Source of the DNA: Sedimenticola thiotaurini
Lineage (GTDB): Bacteria > Pseudomonadota > Gammaproteobacteria > Chromatiales > Chromatiaceae
Length of the DNA: 64,000 bases
Assembly: GCF_001007875.1 (NCBI RefSeq)
Contig: NZ_CP011412.1
Location: 1,426,001 to 1,490,000 of the forward strand
Reading direction: 5' to 3'
The notes under the pieces are model-generated. The model made no database searches. It was not told where the DNA came from and saw only the letters and a list, made by a program, of their open reading frames with translations. The position numbers and the translations under genes were made by a program. Shown piece by piece: positions 34,883 through 44,304 of the stretch (the stretch's first letter is position 1; each line of letters starts with the position of its first letter).

Positions 34883-35236
34883 ATGCCAGCTCCCCATATC
34901 CATACCGCCGTTCCCCTGAGACGCTACCAACTCGGCTCTTTTCTGGTCAATATTCTGGGCGACATCAAGAGCGATGATCCCGCCGAGTATCGCTATATCA
35001 TGGCGTTGATCGATGAAGGGGCCCAGGAGCCCTGTCTCTACGTTACCGCTGAGGTCAATCCACCGGCACAACGCCAGCAGGGGCGCTATCGCATCCGGGT
35101 GGTGCTGGATCAGCAGGAGAAGGAGATGGGTTCCGCCGATGAGTGGGGCGATGTGGAGAATTTCTCCATCTTCAGCATGGGAATAGCGGCCAAGCTGTAC
35201 CAGCTTGGTGACGAGGAGCCGAAACGACTGGTGTGA
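34883..35236 (+). CDS. Small conserved hypothetical protein
   Basis: The 117-residue cytoplasmic protein opens MPAPHIHTAVPLRRYQLGSF and contains VNILGDIKSDDPAEYRYIMA and a closing FSMGIAAKLYQLGDEEPKRL. No known motif is apparent. ATG at 34883 is preferred because upstream codons look non-coding. Its end lies 16 bases from the end of the convergent TRIC-family gene. Confidence 0.6.
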   Translation: MPAPHIHTAVPLRRYQLGSFLVNILGDIKSDDPAEYRYIMALIDEGAQEPCLYVTAEVNPPAQRQQGRYRIRVVLDQQEKEMGSADEWGDVENFSIFSMGIAAKLYQLGDEEPKRLV

Positions 35237-35251
35237 CAGAGCCGGTCCGGT

Positions 35252-35884
35252 TCAGCCGGCGGGCCGCCGGTATTGGGGCAACTTCAGGCCGAATAAAATG
35301 GCCGCGGTCCGCAGACCGAAAGCGATCGAAAACGCCCCCAGAGTGGCGATCATCTCCCCCACATTCACCAGTTGCAGCAACAGATAGGCGGTGGCACCGG
35401 CAACCGCGGTGGTCACATAGAGCTCCCGGGAAGAGAGGATCAGGCTCTCGGCACAGAGCACGTCACGAATGATCCCACCAAAAGTGGCGCTCATAACCCC
35501 CATGCAGACCGCGATCAGGGGTGATGCGCCATGGGCCATCGCAATGGCGGTGCCGGTGATGCAGAACGTGGAGAGTCCGATGGCGTCCATCCAGACCAGC
35601 GCCCGGTAACGGGAGGTCAGCAGGGGGGCCAGGAAATAGGTGGCCACCGACGCGACCAGACAGATCATCACCATCTCCGGCCGCTCTATCCAGTAAACCG
35701 GGGTGGCGCCCAGCAGCAGATCCCGCAGTGTGCCGCCGCCAAGCCCGGTGACACAACCGATCAGCAGGAAGCCCAGTATATCCATCTCCTTCCTGGCCGC
35801 CTCCAGCGAACCGGAGACGGCGAACACCGCGATACCGAACAGGCCGGTCCAGTCGATAATACTGCCCAGATCCAGCCCGCTCAT
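35252..35884 (-). CDS. TRIC/UPF0126-family membrane protein
   Basis: The 210-residue protein has about seven transmembrane segments in two pseudo-repeats. Each contains the family signature: FAVSGSLEAARKEMD with GLGGGTLRDLLLG in the first, and FCITGTAIAMAHG with ATFGGIIRDVL in the second. Prokaryotic TRIC proteins form trimeric monovalent cation channels; earlier annotations call the family glycine transporters. The gene stands alone. Confidence 0.9.
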   Translation of the reverse strand: MSGLDLGSIIDWTGLFGIAVFAVSGSLEAARKEMDILGFLLIGCVTGLGGGTLRDLLLGATPVYWIERPEMVMICLVASVATYFLAPLLTSRYRALVWMDAIGLSTFCITGTAIAMAHGASPLIAVCMGVMSATFGGIIRDVLCAESLILSSRELYVTTAVAGATAYLLLQLVNVGEMIATLGAFSIAFGLRTAAILFGLKLPQYRRPAG

Positions 35885-36033
35885 GAAACCTGCATCCCAC
35901 CATTGATCATTTCATACACCAGCCAGGGGAACCGGCAATAACTCGAGATGAACCCACAACCCGGCCCGGTTTTATTATCGAAACGCATGCCGGCGATGGG
36001 GCCCATTGACAGCTGACCAGACCGGCCAGGGGC

Positions 36034-37221
36034 TCAGATCCGTTCAAAAGCGGCCGCGATCCCCTGGCCGCCACCGATACACATGGTCACCAGGGCATAG
36101 CGGCCGCCAATACGGTGCAGTTCATGCAGCGCCTTGGTGGTCACAATACTGCCGGTGGCGCCGATCGGATGGCCCAGGGAGATACCGCTGCCATTGGGAT
36201 TGGTGCGATCCGCCGACAGACCCAGATCACGGCACACCGCAATCGCCTGGGCGGCGAACGCCTCGTTAACCTCCAGCACATCAAAATCCGCCACACTGAG
36301 GCCGGTCTGGGCCAGCAGCCGTTTCACCGCAGGCACCGGCCCGATACCCATATAGGCCGGTTCACAACCGGCGTGGGCATACCCGACCAACCGGGCCAGC
36401 GGCTTGAGACCTTTCGCCTGCGCATACTCGGCGCTGGCCACCACCACGGCAGAGGCGGCATCATTCAGACCGGATGCGTTACCTGCCGTCACCGTGCCAT
36501 CCTTCTTGAATACCGGGCGCAGCTTTCCCATACCCTCGATGGTGGCATCGGCGCGGAAATGTTCGTCCCGTTCAAACAGCGTGGTGCCTTTCCGGCTCTT
36601 CAGCTCAACGGGGACAATCTGATCGTTGAAATAGCCCTTCTCCCAGGCCTGGGCCGCCCGCCGGTGAGACTCCACCGCCAACGCATCCTGCTCTTCCCGG
36701 CTGATACCCCACTTCTCGGCGATATTCTCCGCCGTCACCCCCATGTGGATCCCCTCGAACGGATCGTTCAGGGCCCCCACCATCATATCCACCATCTGGG
36801 CATCACTCATGCGTGCCCCCCAACGCAGACTGGGCATCAGATAGCCGGCACGACTCATGTTCTCCGCGCCACCGGCCACCGCAACATCACATTGGCCGGT
36901 CTCGATCTGCTGGGTAGCGGAGACAATCGCCTGCAGGCCGCTGCCGCAGAGCCGGTTCACCGTGAACGCCGGCGTATCCACCGGCAGACCACCGGTCACC
37001 GAGGCGTAACGGGAGATATACATATCCCGGGGCTCGGTATGAATCACATGTCCCATGACGGTATGCCCCACATCAGCGGGCAGCACACCGGCACGCTCCA
37101 CGGCGGCGCGTACCACAGTGGTCGCCAAATCCACCACCGGAACACTCTTCAGTCCGCCACCATAACTGCCCACTGCCGTGCGAACCGCGCTCAAAAGAAC
37201 AATCTCCTTCATCGTGCCCAT
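36034..37221 (-). CDS. Acetyl-CoA acetyltransferase (thiolase)
   Basis: The 395-residue protein is a full thiolase. The nucleophile Cys92 is in NRLCGSGLQA, the catalytic His is in SLGHPIGATGS and the second Cys is in CIGGGQG near the C-terminus. Length and the GGG...NMSRAGYL segments are those of biosynthetic-type acetoacetyl-CoA thiolases (PhaA/AtoB-like), which condense two acetyl-CoA. The ATG at 37221 follows GAGGAAG by seven bases. No PHB synthase or reductase gene is adjacent, so the pathway is open. Confidence 0.92.
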   Translation of the reverse strand: MGTMKEIVLLSAVRTAVGSYGGGLKSVPVVDLATTVVRAAVERAGVLPADVGHTVMGHVIHTEPRDMYISRYASVTGGLPVDTPAFTVNRLCGSGLQAIVSATQQIETGQCDVAVAGGAENMSRAGYLMPSLRWGARMSDAQMVDMMVGALNDPFEGIHMGVTAENIAEKWGISREEQDALAVESHRRAAQAWEKGYFNDQIVPVELKSRKGTTLFERDEHFRADATIEGMGKLRPVFKKDGTVTAGNASGLNDAASAVVVASAEYAQAKGLKPLARLVGYAHAGCEPAYMGIGPVPAVKRLLAQTGLSVADFDVLEVNEAFAAQAIAVCRDLGLSADRTNPNGSGISLGHPIGATGSIVTTKALHELHRIGGRYALVTMCIGGGQGIAAAFERI

Positions 37222-37647
37222 ATCCACTCTTCCTCATCTCTGTCGATGGAAAACCAGACAGCCTTCTTGCTGTCGGCAGCAACAGTCGCCGGCGCTGCAA
37301 CACACTGTTCAAAACTACTCTAGTAGAGCAATCAGAGGCAATGCAAGCTGGTTTAACAGGGGCTTATATAGACCCTGCTGACAACCGATAACCCTGTCAT
37401 TAACAAGCCATCTGTTACGCATAATCGGCCCCGCAGATGGCACCCGGTGCAACAACACAAATAATCCGGATCGGCTGGCCGGGTGACCGCTGTTTCAATC
37501 CACCTCGGCATGACGCTCCGGTATGGCAGAATATCCAGCGCCTGATATGATCCGATACCGGACAAAACAGCCCCAACATCTGACCTGACGCAATAGCAAC
37601 AATATTGGTAGTTGATAAACTATTAATTAAGAACAGGGGGATTTCTT
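37222..37647. other. Intergenic region between thiolase and ATPase operon
   Basis: No gene is supported in these 426 bases. The right end is AT-rich (TTGATAAACTATTAATTAAG at 37611-37630) and should hold the promoter of the ATPase operon, followed by an AGGGGG ribosome site at about 37635. Confidence 0.5.
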
Positions 37648-37971
37648 ATGGATCAGACACTACAACGCCTGCTGGCCGCCGAACAGAAAGCCGAGGCGAT
37701 CGTGCAGGAGGCGGAGAAAGAGCGCGAGCAGGTTATCCGCAGCGCCCTTCAGGATGCCCGTGCCGAGGAGGAGCGCTTTGAGGCGCGAATCCCGGAACTG
37801 CACAGGTCATTCATCGAGAAAGCCGAACAGCGGGCTCAACAGACCAACAACGAACTGAAGAAACGCTATGACGAGCACCATGTGCAGCTGCGCAACATGG
37901 CGGAAGAGCGTGAAAACGAAGCGTTGGATGCGGCCTTTCAACTGCTCACCGACCCCGACACGGGTCGCTAA
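37648..37971 (+). CDS. V/A-type ATPase peripheral stalk subunit (G/H-like)
   Basis: The 107-residue protein is one long charged coiled coil (AEQKAEAIVQEAEKEREQVI and onwards), the layout of the G/H (NtpF) subunit that pairs with subunit E in the peripheral stalk. It is the first gene of a nine-gene operon. The stalk assignment rests on coiled-coil composition and operon position. Confidence 0.82.
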   Translation: MDQTLQRLLAAEQKAEAIVQEAEKEREQVIRSALQDARAEEERFEARIPELHRSFIEKAEQRAQQTNNELKKRYDEHHVQLRNMAEERENEALDAAFQLLTDPDTGR

Positions 37972-37989
37972 AGGGTAACCGGCAATCCG

Positions 37990-39033
37990 ATGACCAGCAC
38001 CTCCGGCCAAACCTATCTGAAAACCCGCGCTGCCGTGATGTCCGGGCAGTTGATGGATGAGCAGGATTTTACGGCGATTCTGGCCACGCCCCTGCAGCAG
38101 TTGGAGAAGCAGTTCGGGCTGAGCGGAATCAGCGACCGGGGCCTGAGTCCGGCCAATTTGAACCGGAGTATCGAGCGGGGTCTGATCAACCAGTTAATGA
38201 ACGAACTGACCATTCTGCTGAGGCCCCTGAATGGTCCGGCACGGGAGACCCTGATCCACTGGTCGCGCAAATTTGAACTTTACAACCTGAAGGCGCTGAT
38301 CCGCGGCAAACTGAACAACCTGCCCTATGACCTGATCCGGGAGAGCCTGCATATTCTGCCGTCCCTGATCAGCCTGCCCCACGAAGAGCTGCTGCGCACG
38401 GAGAACGTTCCCGAACTGCTGCGGCGACTTGAAAACACCCCCTACGAGGCCATAGCCCGGCAGGCACGTCAGGTTTATGAAGAGAAGAATGAATCCTTCT
38501 CCCTCGACGCCACCATCGATCTCCGCTACTACACTGGTCTGCTCAAACATGCCCAGGGCTGCGACCCGGCGGATCGATCACCGCTGCTGAAACTGATCGG
38601 CTCACTGATCGATCGACAGAACCTGCCCTGGCTGCTGCGTTACCGTCTCAACTACCAGCTCTCACCCACTGAAACCTATTACCTGATGATCCCCTCGGGA
38701 CGCCACATCCATACCGATCTGCTCAAACAGCTGGTCAACATGCAGCAGTTGACGGGGATCCTGGAGGCACTGCCGGCGCCGCTGGACAGTCAACTGTCAG
38801 GGGCAGCTTCAATCATGGAGGTGGAGCTGGCCATGACCGAGGCACTCAATGAGCAGACCCGACACTGTCTGCACTTCTGTCCGTCGGCCGTGGCCCGTAC
38901 CCTCGCCTACATGATGCTGAGGGAGATGGATCTGCAACGGGTGTTCGCCATACTCCAGGGACAGGTACTGGCGCTGGATGAGACGGTGATCCGCCAGGCC
39001 GCAGACCTTGACCGGGAGGATGCCAATGTTTAA
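37990..39033 (+). CDS. ntpC: V/A-type ATPase subunit C
   Basis: The 347-residue, mostly helical protein corresponds to subunit C (V-ATPase d homologue), which links the rotor shaft to the membrane ring. Segments YLKTRAAVMSGQLMDEQDF and ENTPYEAIARQARQ are characteristic. It starts 18 bases after the stalk gene and its stop overlaps the start of subunit I. Confidence 0.85.
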   Translation: MTSTSGQTYLKTRAAVMSGQLMDEQDFTAILATPLQQLEKQFGLSGISDRGLSPANLNRSIERGLINQLMNELTILLRPLNGPARETLIHWSRKFELYNLKALIRGKLNNLPYDLIRESLHILPSLISLPHEELLRTENVPELLRRLENTPYEAIARQARQVYEEKNESFSLDATIDLRYYTGLLKHAQGCDPADRSPLLKLIGSLIDRQNLPWLLRYRLNYQLSPTETYYLMIPSGRHIHTDLLKQLVNMQQLTGILEALPAPLDSQLSGAASIMEVELAMTEALNEQTRHCLHFCPSAVARTLAYMMLREMDLQRVFAILQGQVLALDETVIRQAADLDREDANV

Positions 39034-40921
39034 ACCCCTGGCCATGAAACAGGTTGTGATCCAGCTGCTGGCTGACGACCTGCCCCGGGCTTCACTCACC
39101 CTGGCCGAACTGGGTGTTTTCAGTCCCAGCAACCGGGAGGAGTTCAACGAATATTTCCCCGATATTCCCGGCGAACATTACCGGGAGATCTATCACCAGG
39201 CCTGTTCCAGACTGCAGAAAATCGAGTCCCACATCCCACTCGGACCGGTTACCACCATATCGCCTACCCGGGTGATAAGTGAGCAGGAGCTGAGCAGCAC
39301 CAACCAGTGGCTGGGAGAGATCTGGGAACGCTGCTCATCCTACGAGGAACATTTCCGGCGCCTCACCGACGAGGAGCACATGCTCAATCAGCTGGAGCAG
39401 GCGCTGGACAACTTCGCCTCGTTGAATATCGATCTCTCCCTGCTGCAGGGAGAGCGGCTGTTTCTCGATCTGCACGTGGGCATGCTGCCCAGCGCCAATG
39501 TACCAAAACTGCGTGAAGCCATCGCCCTGGCCGATTACCTGCTGTTCAGCTATCTGGAGAACAGTAACAACACCCATGTCATCATCATCGGCATCAAGGG
39601 GGCGCGGGTAAAGGAGCTTCGATCGGTCATGGATACGGCCGGATTCCATGCCCTGGAGATACCCCCGGAGCTGCATGACAAACCGGAACGGATCCGCTCA
39701 GACCTGCAACGGCGCAGGGAAACCGTTGCCCGGGAGCGTACCGAGCACCAGCAATCGATGCAGGCCTGCGCCGACGAGGTACGCGCCCAACTGGAACAGG
39801 CACGCAACCAGTTGATCCTGGCGGAACCCTACGTAGCGATGGGGGATGCGGCGCGCAACCTGGGGCAGCTGTCAATCATCTCCGGCTGGATACCGGAACG
39901 GGAACTGCAACGGGTCGAGTCTGCCCTGTACAAAGCACTCTCCGGCCCGTTTCAGATAACCGCCGATACACCGCCCCGGTCACGTCACCGGGAAGTACCC
40001 ACCTGCCTGCCGGTGAACTGGCTGACCAGCGCCTTCTCCTCGCTGGTCAAGCAGTACGGCGTGCCGCGTTACGGGGAGATCAACCCGACCTTGATCTTCG
40101 CCCTCTCGTTCATCGCCATGTTCGGCATGATGTTCGGTGACGTGGGTCATGGTGCGGTGATCATCCTGGCCGCCTGGCTGGGCCGGAAAAAGTTGAAGAG
40201 TTTTACTCCGTTCGCCATCTGTGCCGGTCTTTCCGCCAGCCTGTTCGGCCTGTTGTACGGCAGTCTGTTCGGCTACGAACATCTGTTTCACGCGGTCTGG
40301 ATACCACCCCTGTCGGATCCCCTCTACATGCTCAGCATGGCGCTGTTCTGGGGCATCGGCTTCATGGTGATTATCAGCCTGTTGTATATCCATAACCGGT
40401 TGGTTTCCGGGGAGATCAGCCACGCCCTGTTTGATACCAACGGCGTGGTCAGTATCACCCTCTATCTCAGCGTGCTGGCGGGCACCTATCAGCTTTACCA
40501 GAGCGGCAGTTTTGGCTGGCTGCCTGCCGCGCTCAGTATCCTCACCCTGCTGACCCTGCTGGCGTTCAAACTGATCGAAACCCAGGCACCACCGGGGGAA
40601 CGTATGCTGGTGGCCACAATAGAGACCTTCGAGACCCTGACCGGCTACATCTCCAACACCCTGTCATTCCTGCGTGTGGCGGCCTTCAGCCTGAACCACG
40701 TGGCACTGGCCATTGCGGTGTTCACCCTGGCCGATATGATGGACGGAACCGGTCACTGGCTGATGGTGGTCGGGGGGAATCTGTTTATTCTCATACTGGA
40801 GGGTGCCATTGTGACCATCCAGGCACTGCGACTGGAGTATTACGAGGGATTTTCCCGCTTCTTCTCCGGCGATGGTACCGAATTCAAACCATTGAAACTT
40901 TCACTGCAGGGAGTCAAGTAA
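39026..40921 (+). CDS. ntpI: V/A-type ATPase subunit I (a subunit)
   Basis: The 631-residue protein has a soluble N-terminal half with coiled coils (about 1-330) and a membrane half with about seven to eight helices. The segment NPTLIFALSFIAMFGMMFGDVGHG and the later ISNTLSFLRVAAFSLNHVAL contain the conserved FGMMFGDVGHG motif and the essential Arg facing the c-ring. ATG at 39026 is chosen because GGGAGGA precedes it by five bases; it overlaps the end of subunit C by eight bases. Confidence 0.93.
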   Translation: MFKPLAMKQVVIQLLADDLPRASLTLAELGVFSPSNREEFNEYFPDIPGEHYREIYHQACSRLQKIESHIPLGPVTTISPTRVISEQELSSTNQWLGEIWERCSSYEEHFRRLTDEEHMLNQLEQALDNFASLNIDLSLLQGERLFLDLHVGMLPSANVPKLREAIALADYLLFSYLENSNNTHVIIIGIKGARVKELRSVMDTAGFHALEIPPELHDKPERIRSDLQRRRETVARERTEHQQSMQACADEVRAQLEQARNQLILAEPYVAMGDAARNLGQLSIISGWIPERELQRVESALYKALSGPFQITADTPPRSRHREVPTCLPVNWLTSAFSSLVKQYGVPRYGEINPTLIFALSFIAMFGMMFGDVGHGAVIILAAWLGRKKLKSFTPFAICAGLSASLFGLLYGSLFGYEHLFHAVWIPPLSDPLYMLSMALFWGIGFMVIISLLYIHNRLVSGEISHALFDTNGVVSITLYLSVLAGTYQLYQSGSFGWLPAALSILTLLTLLAFKLIETQAPPGERMLVATIETFETLTGYISNTLSFLRVAAFSLNHVALAIAVFTLADMMDGTGHWLMVVGGNLFILILEGAIVTIQALRLEYYEGFSRFFSGDGTEFKPLKLSLQGVK

Positions 40922-41057
40922 AGCGGTTTTCTTCAGGCAACAGGCATCCGGAGGGACAGGGCGTTACTTGTCCATCCAACCGGTAAAAAACAGGGCGGAA
41001 TAGGACCGCCGGAACAGTAACACGACCGTATCTATTGTTAGGCACAAGGAGCAGATC

Positions 41058-41498
41058 ATGTATTGGCTGATCACACTGATGACCCTGGGGATTCTGGGAC
41101 TCATCATCACCGGGGTACTCATAGAGCTGCATCCCAGCAAGGGAATCAACGGACGCCGCTGGTTCAAACCGGCCATCGGCAGCAACCTGCTGCTGTTTGT
41201 GGGCGCCCAGGCGCTGCTGGTCTTTTTCGGCATCCAGGAAGCCGCCGCCGCACCGGCGGTAGCCGAGGCTGGCGAGATCTCCCTCGGTATGGGGCTCGGC
41301 CTGATCGGCGTGGGCATCCCCACCGCATTCAGTACCGTGGCGGCCGGCATCGCCGTCGGCCCGATTGGTGCCGCCTCTCTGGCCGTGCTGGCGGAGAAAC
41401 CGGAGATCTTCGGGCGTACCCTGATCTACCTGGGCCTGGCCGAAGGTATCGCTATCTACGGTCTGGTGATGAGTATTCTGCTGCTGGACAAACTGTAA
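41058..41498 (+). CDS. ntpK: V/A-type ATPase subunit K (c-ring)
   Basis: The 146-residue proteolipid has two N-terminal hydrophobic helices (2-22 and about 46-60) not resembling the ion-carrying hairpin, then the c-subunit hairpin. The first helix reads SLGMGLGLIGVGIPTAFSTV and the second carries the ion-binding Glu in GLAEGIAIYGLVMSILLL. The residue after Glu is Gly and helix 1 has no Gln, unlike Na+-coupled rings (Q and E-T/S), which favours H+ coupling (inference). It has an AAGGAGCAG ribosome site suited to high expression. Confidence 0.9.
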   Translation: MYWLITLMTLGILGLIITGVLIELHPSKGINGRRWFKPAIGSNLLLFVGAQALLVFFGIQEAAAAPAVAEAGEISLGMGLGLIGVGIPTAFSTVAAGIAVGPIGAASLAVLAEKPEIFGRTLIYLGLAEGIAIYGLVMSILLLDKL

Positions 41499-41510
41499 AC
41501 CGGAGTTTCA

Positions 41511-41861
41511 ATGAACAGTGTGGATGATCAAGTTGCGCCAACACGCATGATATTCATGGGTGAAGCGTCCCTGACTGACGGTTTCAAACTGATCGGTTTC
41601 GAGACCTGGGCCGACCCGACGCCCGAAGTTCTGGAGCAACAGCTGGAGCAGTTGATCAAACAGCGTGAAAAGGCCTTCATCATCCTCGGCCACACCCTGG
41701 CCAACTGTGATTCCGACCTATTGAAACAGGTGCGGTCAGAGGGGGGACATATCATCATCACCCAGGTCCCCGCCCTGGCCGACCCGGAAAATTTCCAGTG
41801 TGAGATAGATGACAGACTGCAGGTGCTGCTTGGCGGCGGACTGCAACTCTCCCAGGAGTAG
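41511..41861 (+). CDS. ntpG: V/A-type ATPase subunit F
   Basis: The 116-residue protein has a Rossmann-like start (TRMIFMGEASLTDGFKLIGF, ADPTPEVLEQQLEQLI) and the EKAFIILGHTLA strand of subunit F, the central rotor component. It starts 12 bases after subunit K and ends two bases before subunit E. Confidence 0.88.
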   Translation: MNSVDDQVAPTRMIFMGEASLTDGFKLIGFETWADPTPEVLEQQLEQLIKQREKAFIILGHTLANCDSDLLKQVRSEGGHIIITQVPALADPENFQCEIDDRLQVLLGGGLQLSQE

Positions 41862-41863
41862 TC

Positions 41864-42508
41864 ATGGAACAGGTACACGAACTTGAATCGGCCATCATGG
41901 AACGGGCCAACCGACTGGCGGTGGAGTATCGCGAGCGGGCCGGTCGCAGCCGCGACAACATCCTGCAGGAGGCCCACGCACGGCTCCACCTGCGGGAGGA
42001 GCGCGAGGTGCTGCTGGCAAAATCCAGGGCGGAACGCACCTTCCGACGCCAGGTGCAGGCCCATGAACTGAAACTACAGAAAGAGATGGATCACCTGCGC
42101 TGGAATCTGGTCATGACGGTCAAAAACCAGCTGCGGGAGCGGATACGTCTCCTGGTGAAAGATGAGAAGCGTTACCTGCCCCTGCTGCAGTCACTCATGA
42201 CCAGCGCGGCCAGCGATTTTCACCGCCCCAGGCTGGTGGCCAGTTTCAACGCCCGGGATCTGGGCCTGGTGCAACCAAAATGGGCCGAGTTTGCCGGGGC
42301 CGCCAGCAAGGATAAGGAGATCATCCTCAACCCGACCCCGATCGACTGTATCGGTGGTGTGATTATCAGCAGCGAAGATGGACGGGTGCGCTTTGACAAC
42401 ACCTTCGAAGGGCGCGAGGAGCGACTGACCGACCGGCTCAATCAACTGATTCTGGAACGTCTCTTTCCGGCCGGCACCCTTCAGGACAATCTGGGTGGTA
42501 TGCGATGA
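41864..42508 (+). CDS. ntpE: V/A-type ATPase subunit E
   Basis: The 214-residue protein has a long N-terminal coiled coil (residues 1-100, Arg/Glu rich) and a globular C-terminus with IDCIGGVIISSEDGRVRFDN, typical of subunit E in the peripheral stalk. Its ATG is two bases after subunit F and its TGA overlaps the start of subunit A (ATGA). Confidence 0.9.
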   Translation: MEQVHELESAIMERANRLAVEYRERAGRSRDNILQEAHARLHLREEREVLLAKSRAERTFRRQVQAHELKLQKEMDHLRWNLVMTVKNQLRERIRLLVKDEKRYLPLLQSLMTSAASDFHRPRLVASFNARDLGLVQPKWAEFAGAASKDKEIILNPTPIDCIGGVIISSEDGRVRFDNTFEGREERLTDRLNQLILERLFPAGTLQDNLGGMR

Positions 42509-44304
42509 ACATGACAAGCAAGCAGGGCACCATACGGGAAATCAACGGCCCTATTCTCACTATCCATCTGCCGGGTATTCGTAACGGCGAGCAGGTCAAG
42601 ATCGGCGAACTGGGACTGTTCGGCGAGGTGATTGCCCTGAAAGGTGAGACGGCACTGGTGCAGTCCTATGAGTCCACCGAGGGTGTCCGACCGGGAGAGC
42701 AGGTGATCGGCCTTGGCCTGTCACTTTCGGTTGAGCTGGGCCCCGGCCTGCTGGGCAGTATCTTCGATGGGGTACAGCGACCACTGGACAAGGTTTTCCT
42801 GGAGTCGGGTGACCATATCGGACGCGGCATTCAACTCCCCTCCCTGGACCGGGAACGGGAGTGGCACTTCGTCCCGGAACCGGATCTGGAGATCGGCGGC
42901 ACCCTCTCCCCGGGCCAGTTGATCGGACGGGTGCAGGAGAGCGCCATTATCGAACACCGCATCCTGGTGCCCCCCACCCTGTCCGGTGAACTGCTGGAGC
43001 TGGCACCCGAGGGGGATTATCGACTGGATGACCCGATCGGTCGCCTGAAGCTGGCGGATGGTAAAAATCACAAGCTGATGCTCTACCAACGCTGGCCGGT
43101 GCGCACCCCGCGCCCCTATCTGCGCCGGGATCACGGTCTCTCGCCACTGATCACCGGACAGCGCATTCTGGACACCTTTTTCCCCCTGTTGAAGGGGGGC
43201 AAGAGCGCCGTCCCCGGCCCCTTCGGTGCCGGCAAGACGGTGGTGCAGCAGCAGATCGCCCGCTGGTCCAACGCCGACATCGTGATCTACGTCGGTTGTG
43301 GCGAACGGGGCAACGAACTGGTGGATGTGCTGGAGACCTTTCCGCAACTGCAGGACCCCTACTCCGGCCACAAGCTGATGGAGCGCACCCTGCTGGTGGC
43401 CAACACCTCCAACATGCCGGTGGTGGCCCGAGAGGCGTCCATCTATGTGGGCATCACCATGGCCGAGTACTATCGTGACCAGGGCTATGACGTGGTGATG
43501 CTGGCCGACTCCACCAGTCGCTGGGCCGAGGCCCTGCGCGAGGTGTCCGGCCGGCTCGGCCAGATGCCGGTGGAAGATGGCTATCCCGCCTATCTGGCCT
43601 CCCGCCTGGCCGCCTTCTATGAACGGGCCGGCCGGGTCGAGACCCAGGGTTGCGGTAAGGGCTCAGTCACCCTGATCGGTGCCGTCTCGCCCCCCGGCGG
43701 TGACTTCTCGGAACCGGTTACAGCTCATACCAAAGAGATCATCCAGACCTTCTGGGCGCTCTCCAAGGAGCTGGCGGACGCCCGCCACTACCCGGCCATC
43801 GACTGGGTGGGCAGTTTCTCAGAGCACGTCGCCACCGCCGCCGAATGGTGGCACAAAGAGATCAGCCCGGACTGGCAACACCGGCGCAAACAGGCGCTGG
43901 GACTGCTGGCGCGGGATGCCGAGTTGTCCCGTATTGTAAATCTGGTGGGGCCGGAAGCACTCTCCTCCGCCCAGCGCTGGGATCTGGAAGGAGCGGCCCT
44001 GATCAAGGAGGCGGTGCTGCAACAGAGTGCCCTGGATCCGGTGGACACCTTCGCCTCGCCGGAGAAGCAGTTCCTGCTGCTGGATATGGTGCTGATGATC
44101 TATGACCGGGGCATGGAGCTGATAGAGCTGGGCATCTCGGTCCAGGAGCTGACCGATCTGCCATTAATGGCCAAGGCACGACGCGCCAAGCAGAACTTCA
44201 GCAGCGAACAGTGTGACCAGATTCGCGCCCTGATCGAGGAGTTCAAACAGGCCTTCGGCAAGATCAGGCTGGAGTACGCCAAGTTCAAGGAGCATGCACA
44301 ATGA
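42505..44304 (+). CDS. ntpA: V/A-type ATPase catalytic subunit A
   Basis: The 599-residue protein has the catalytic P-loop GPFGAGKT (about residues 238-245), the arginine/Glu segment [12 protein letters not shown] and the [19 protein letters not shown] signature of ATP synthase alpha/beta families. The large N-terminal insertion (about 110-190) distinguishes V/A-type A from F1 beta. Together with subunit B it forms the A3B3 head that makes or hydrolyses ATP. Overlaps of four bases at both ends show tight translational coupling. Confidence 0.97.
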   Translation: MNMTSKQGTIREINGPILTIHLPGIRNGEQVKIGELGLFGEVIALKGETALVQSYESTEGVRPGEQVIGLGLSLSVELGPGLLGSIFDGVQRPLDKVFLESGDHIGRGIQLPSLDREREWHFVPEPDLEIGGTLSPGQLIGRVQESAIIEHRILVPPTLSGELLELAPEGDYRLDDPIGRLKLADGKNHKLMLYQRWPVRTPRPYLRRDHGLSPLITGQRILDTFFPLLKGGKSAVPGPFGAGKTVVQQQIARWSNADIVIYVGCGERGNELVDVLETFPQLQDPYSGHKLMERTLLVANTSNMPVVAREASIYVGITMAEYYRDQGYDVVMLADSTSRWAEALREVSGRLGQMPVEDGYPAYLASRLAAFYERAGRVETQGCGKGSVTLIGAVSPPGGDFSEPVTAHTKEIIQTFWALSKELADARHYPAIDWVGSFSEHVATAAEWWHKEISPDWQHRRKQALGLLARDAELSRIVNLVGPEALSSAQRWDLEGAALIKEAVLQQSALDPVDTFASPEKQFLLLDMVLMIYDRGMELIELGISVQELTDLPLMAKARRAKQNFSSEQCDQIRALIEEFKQAFGKIRLEYAKFKEHAQ

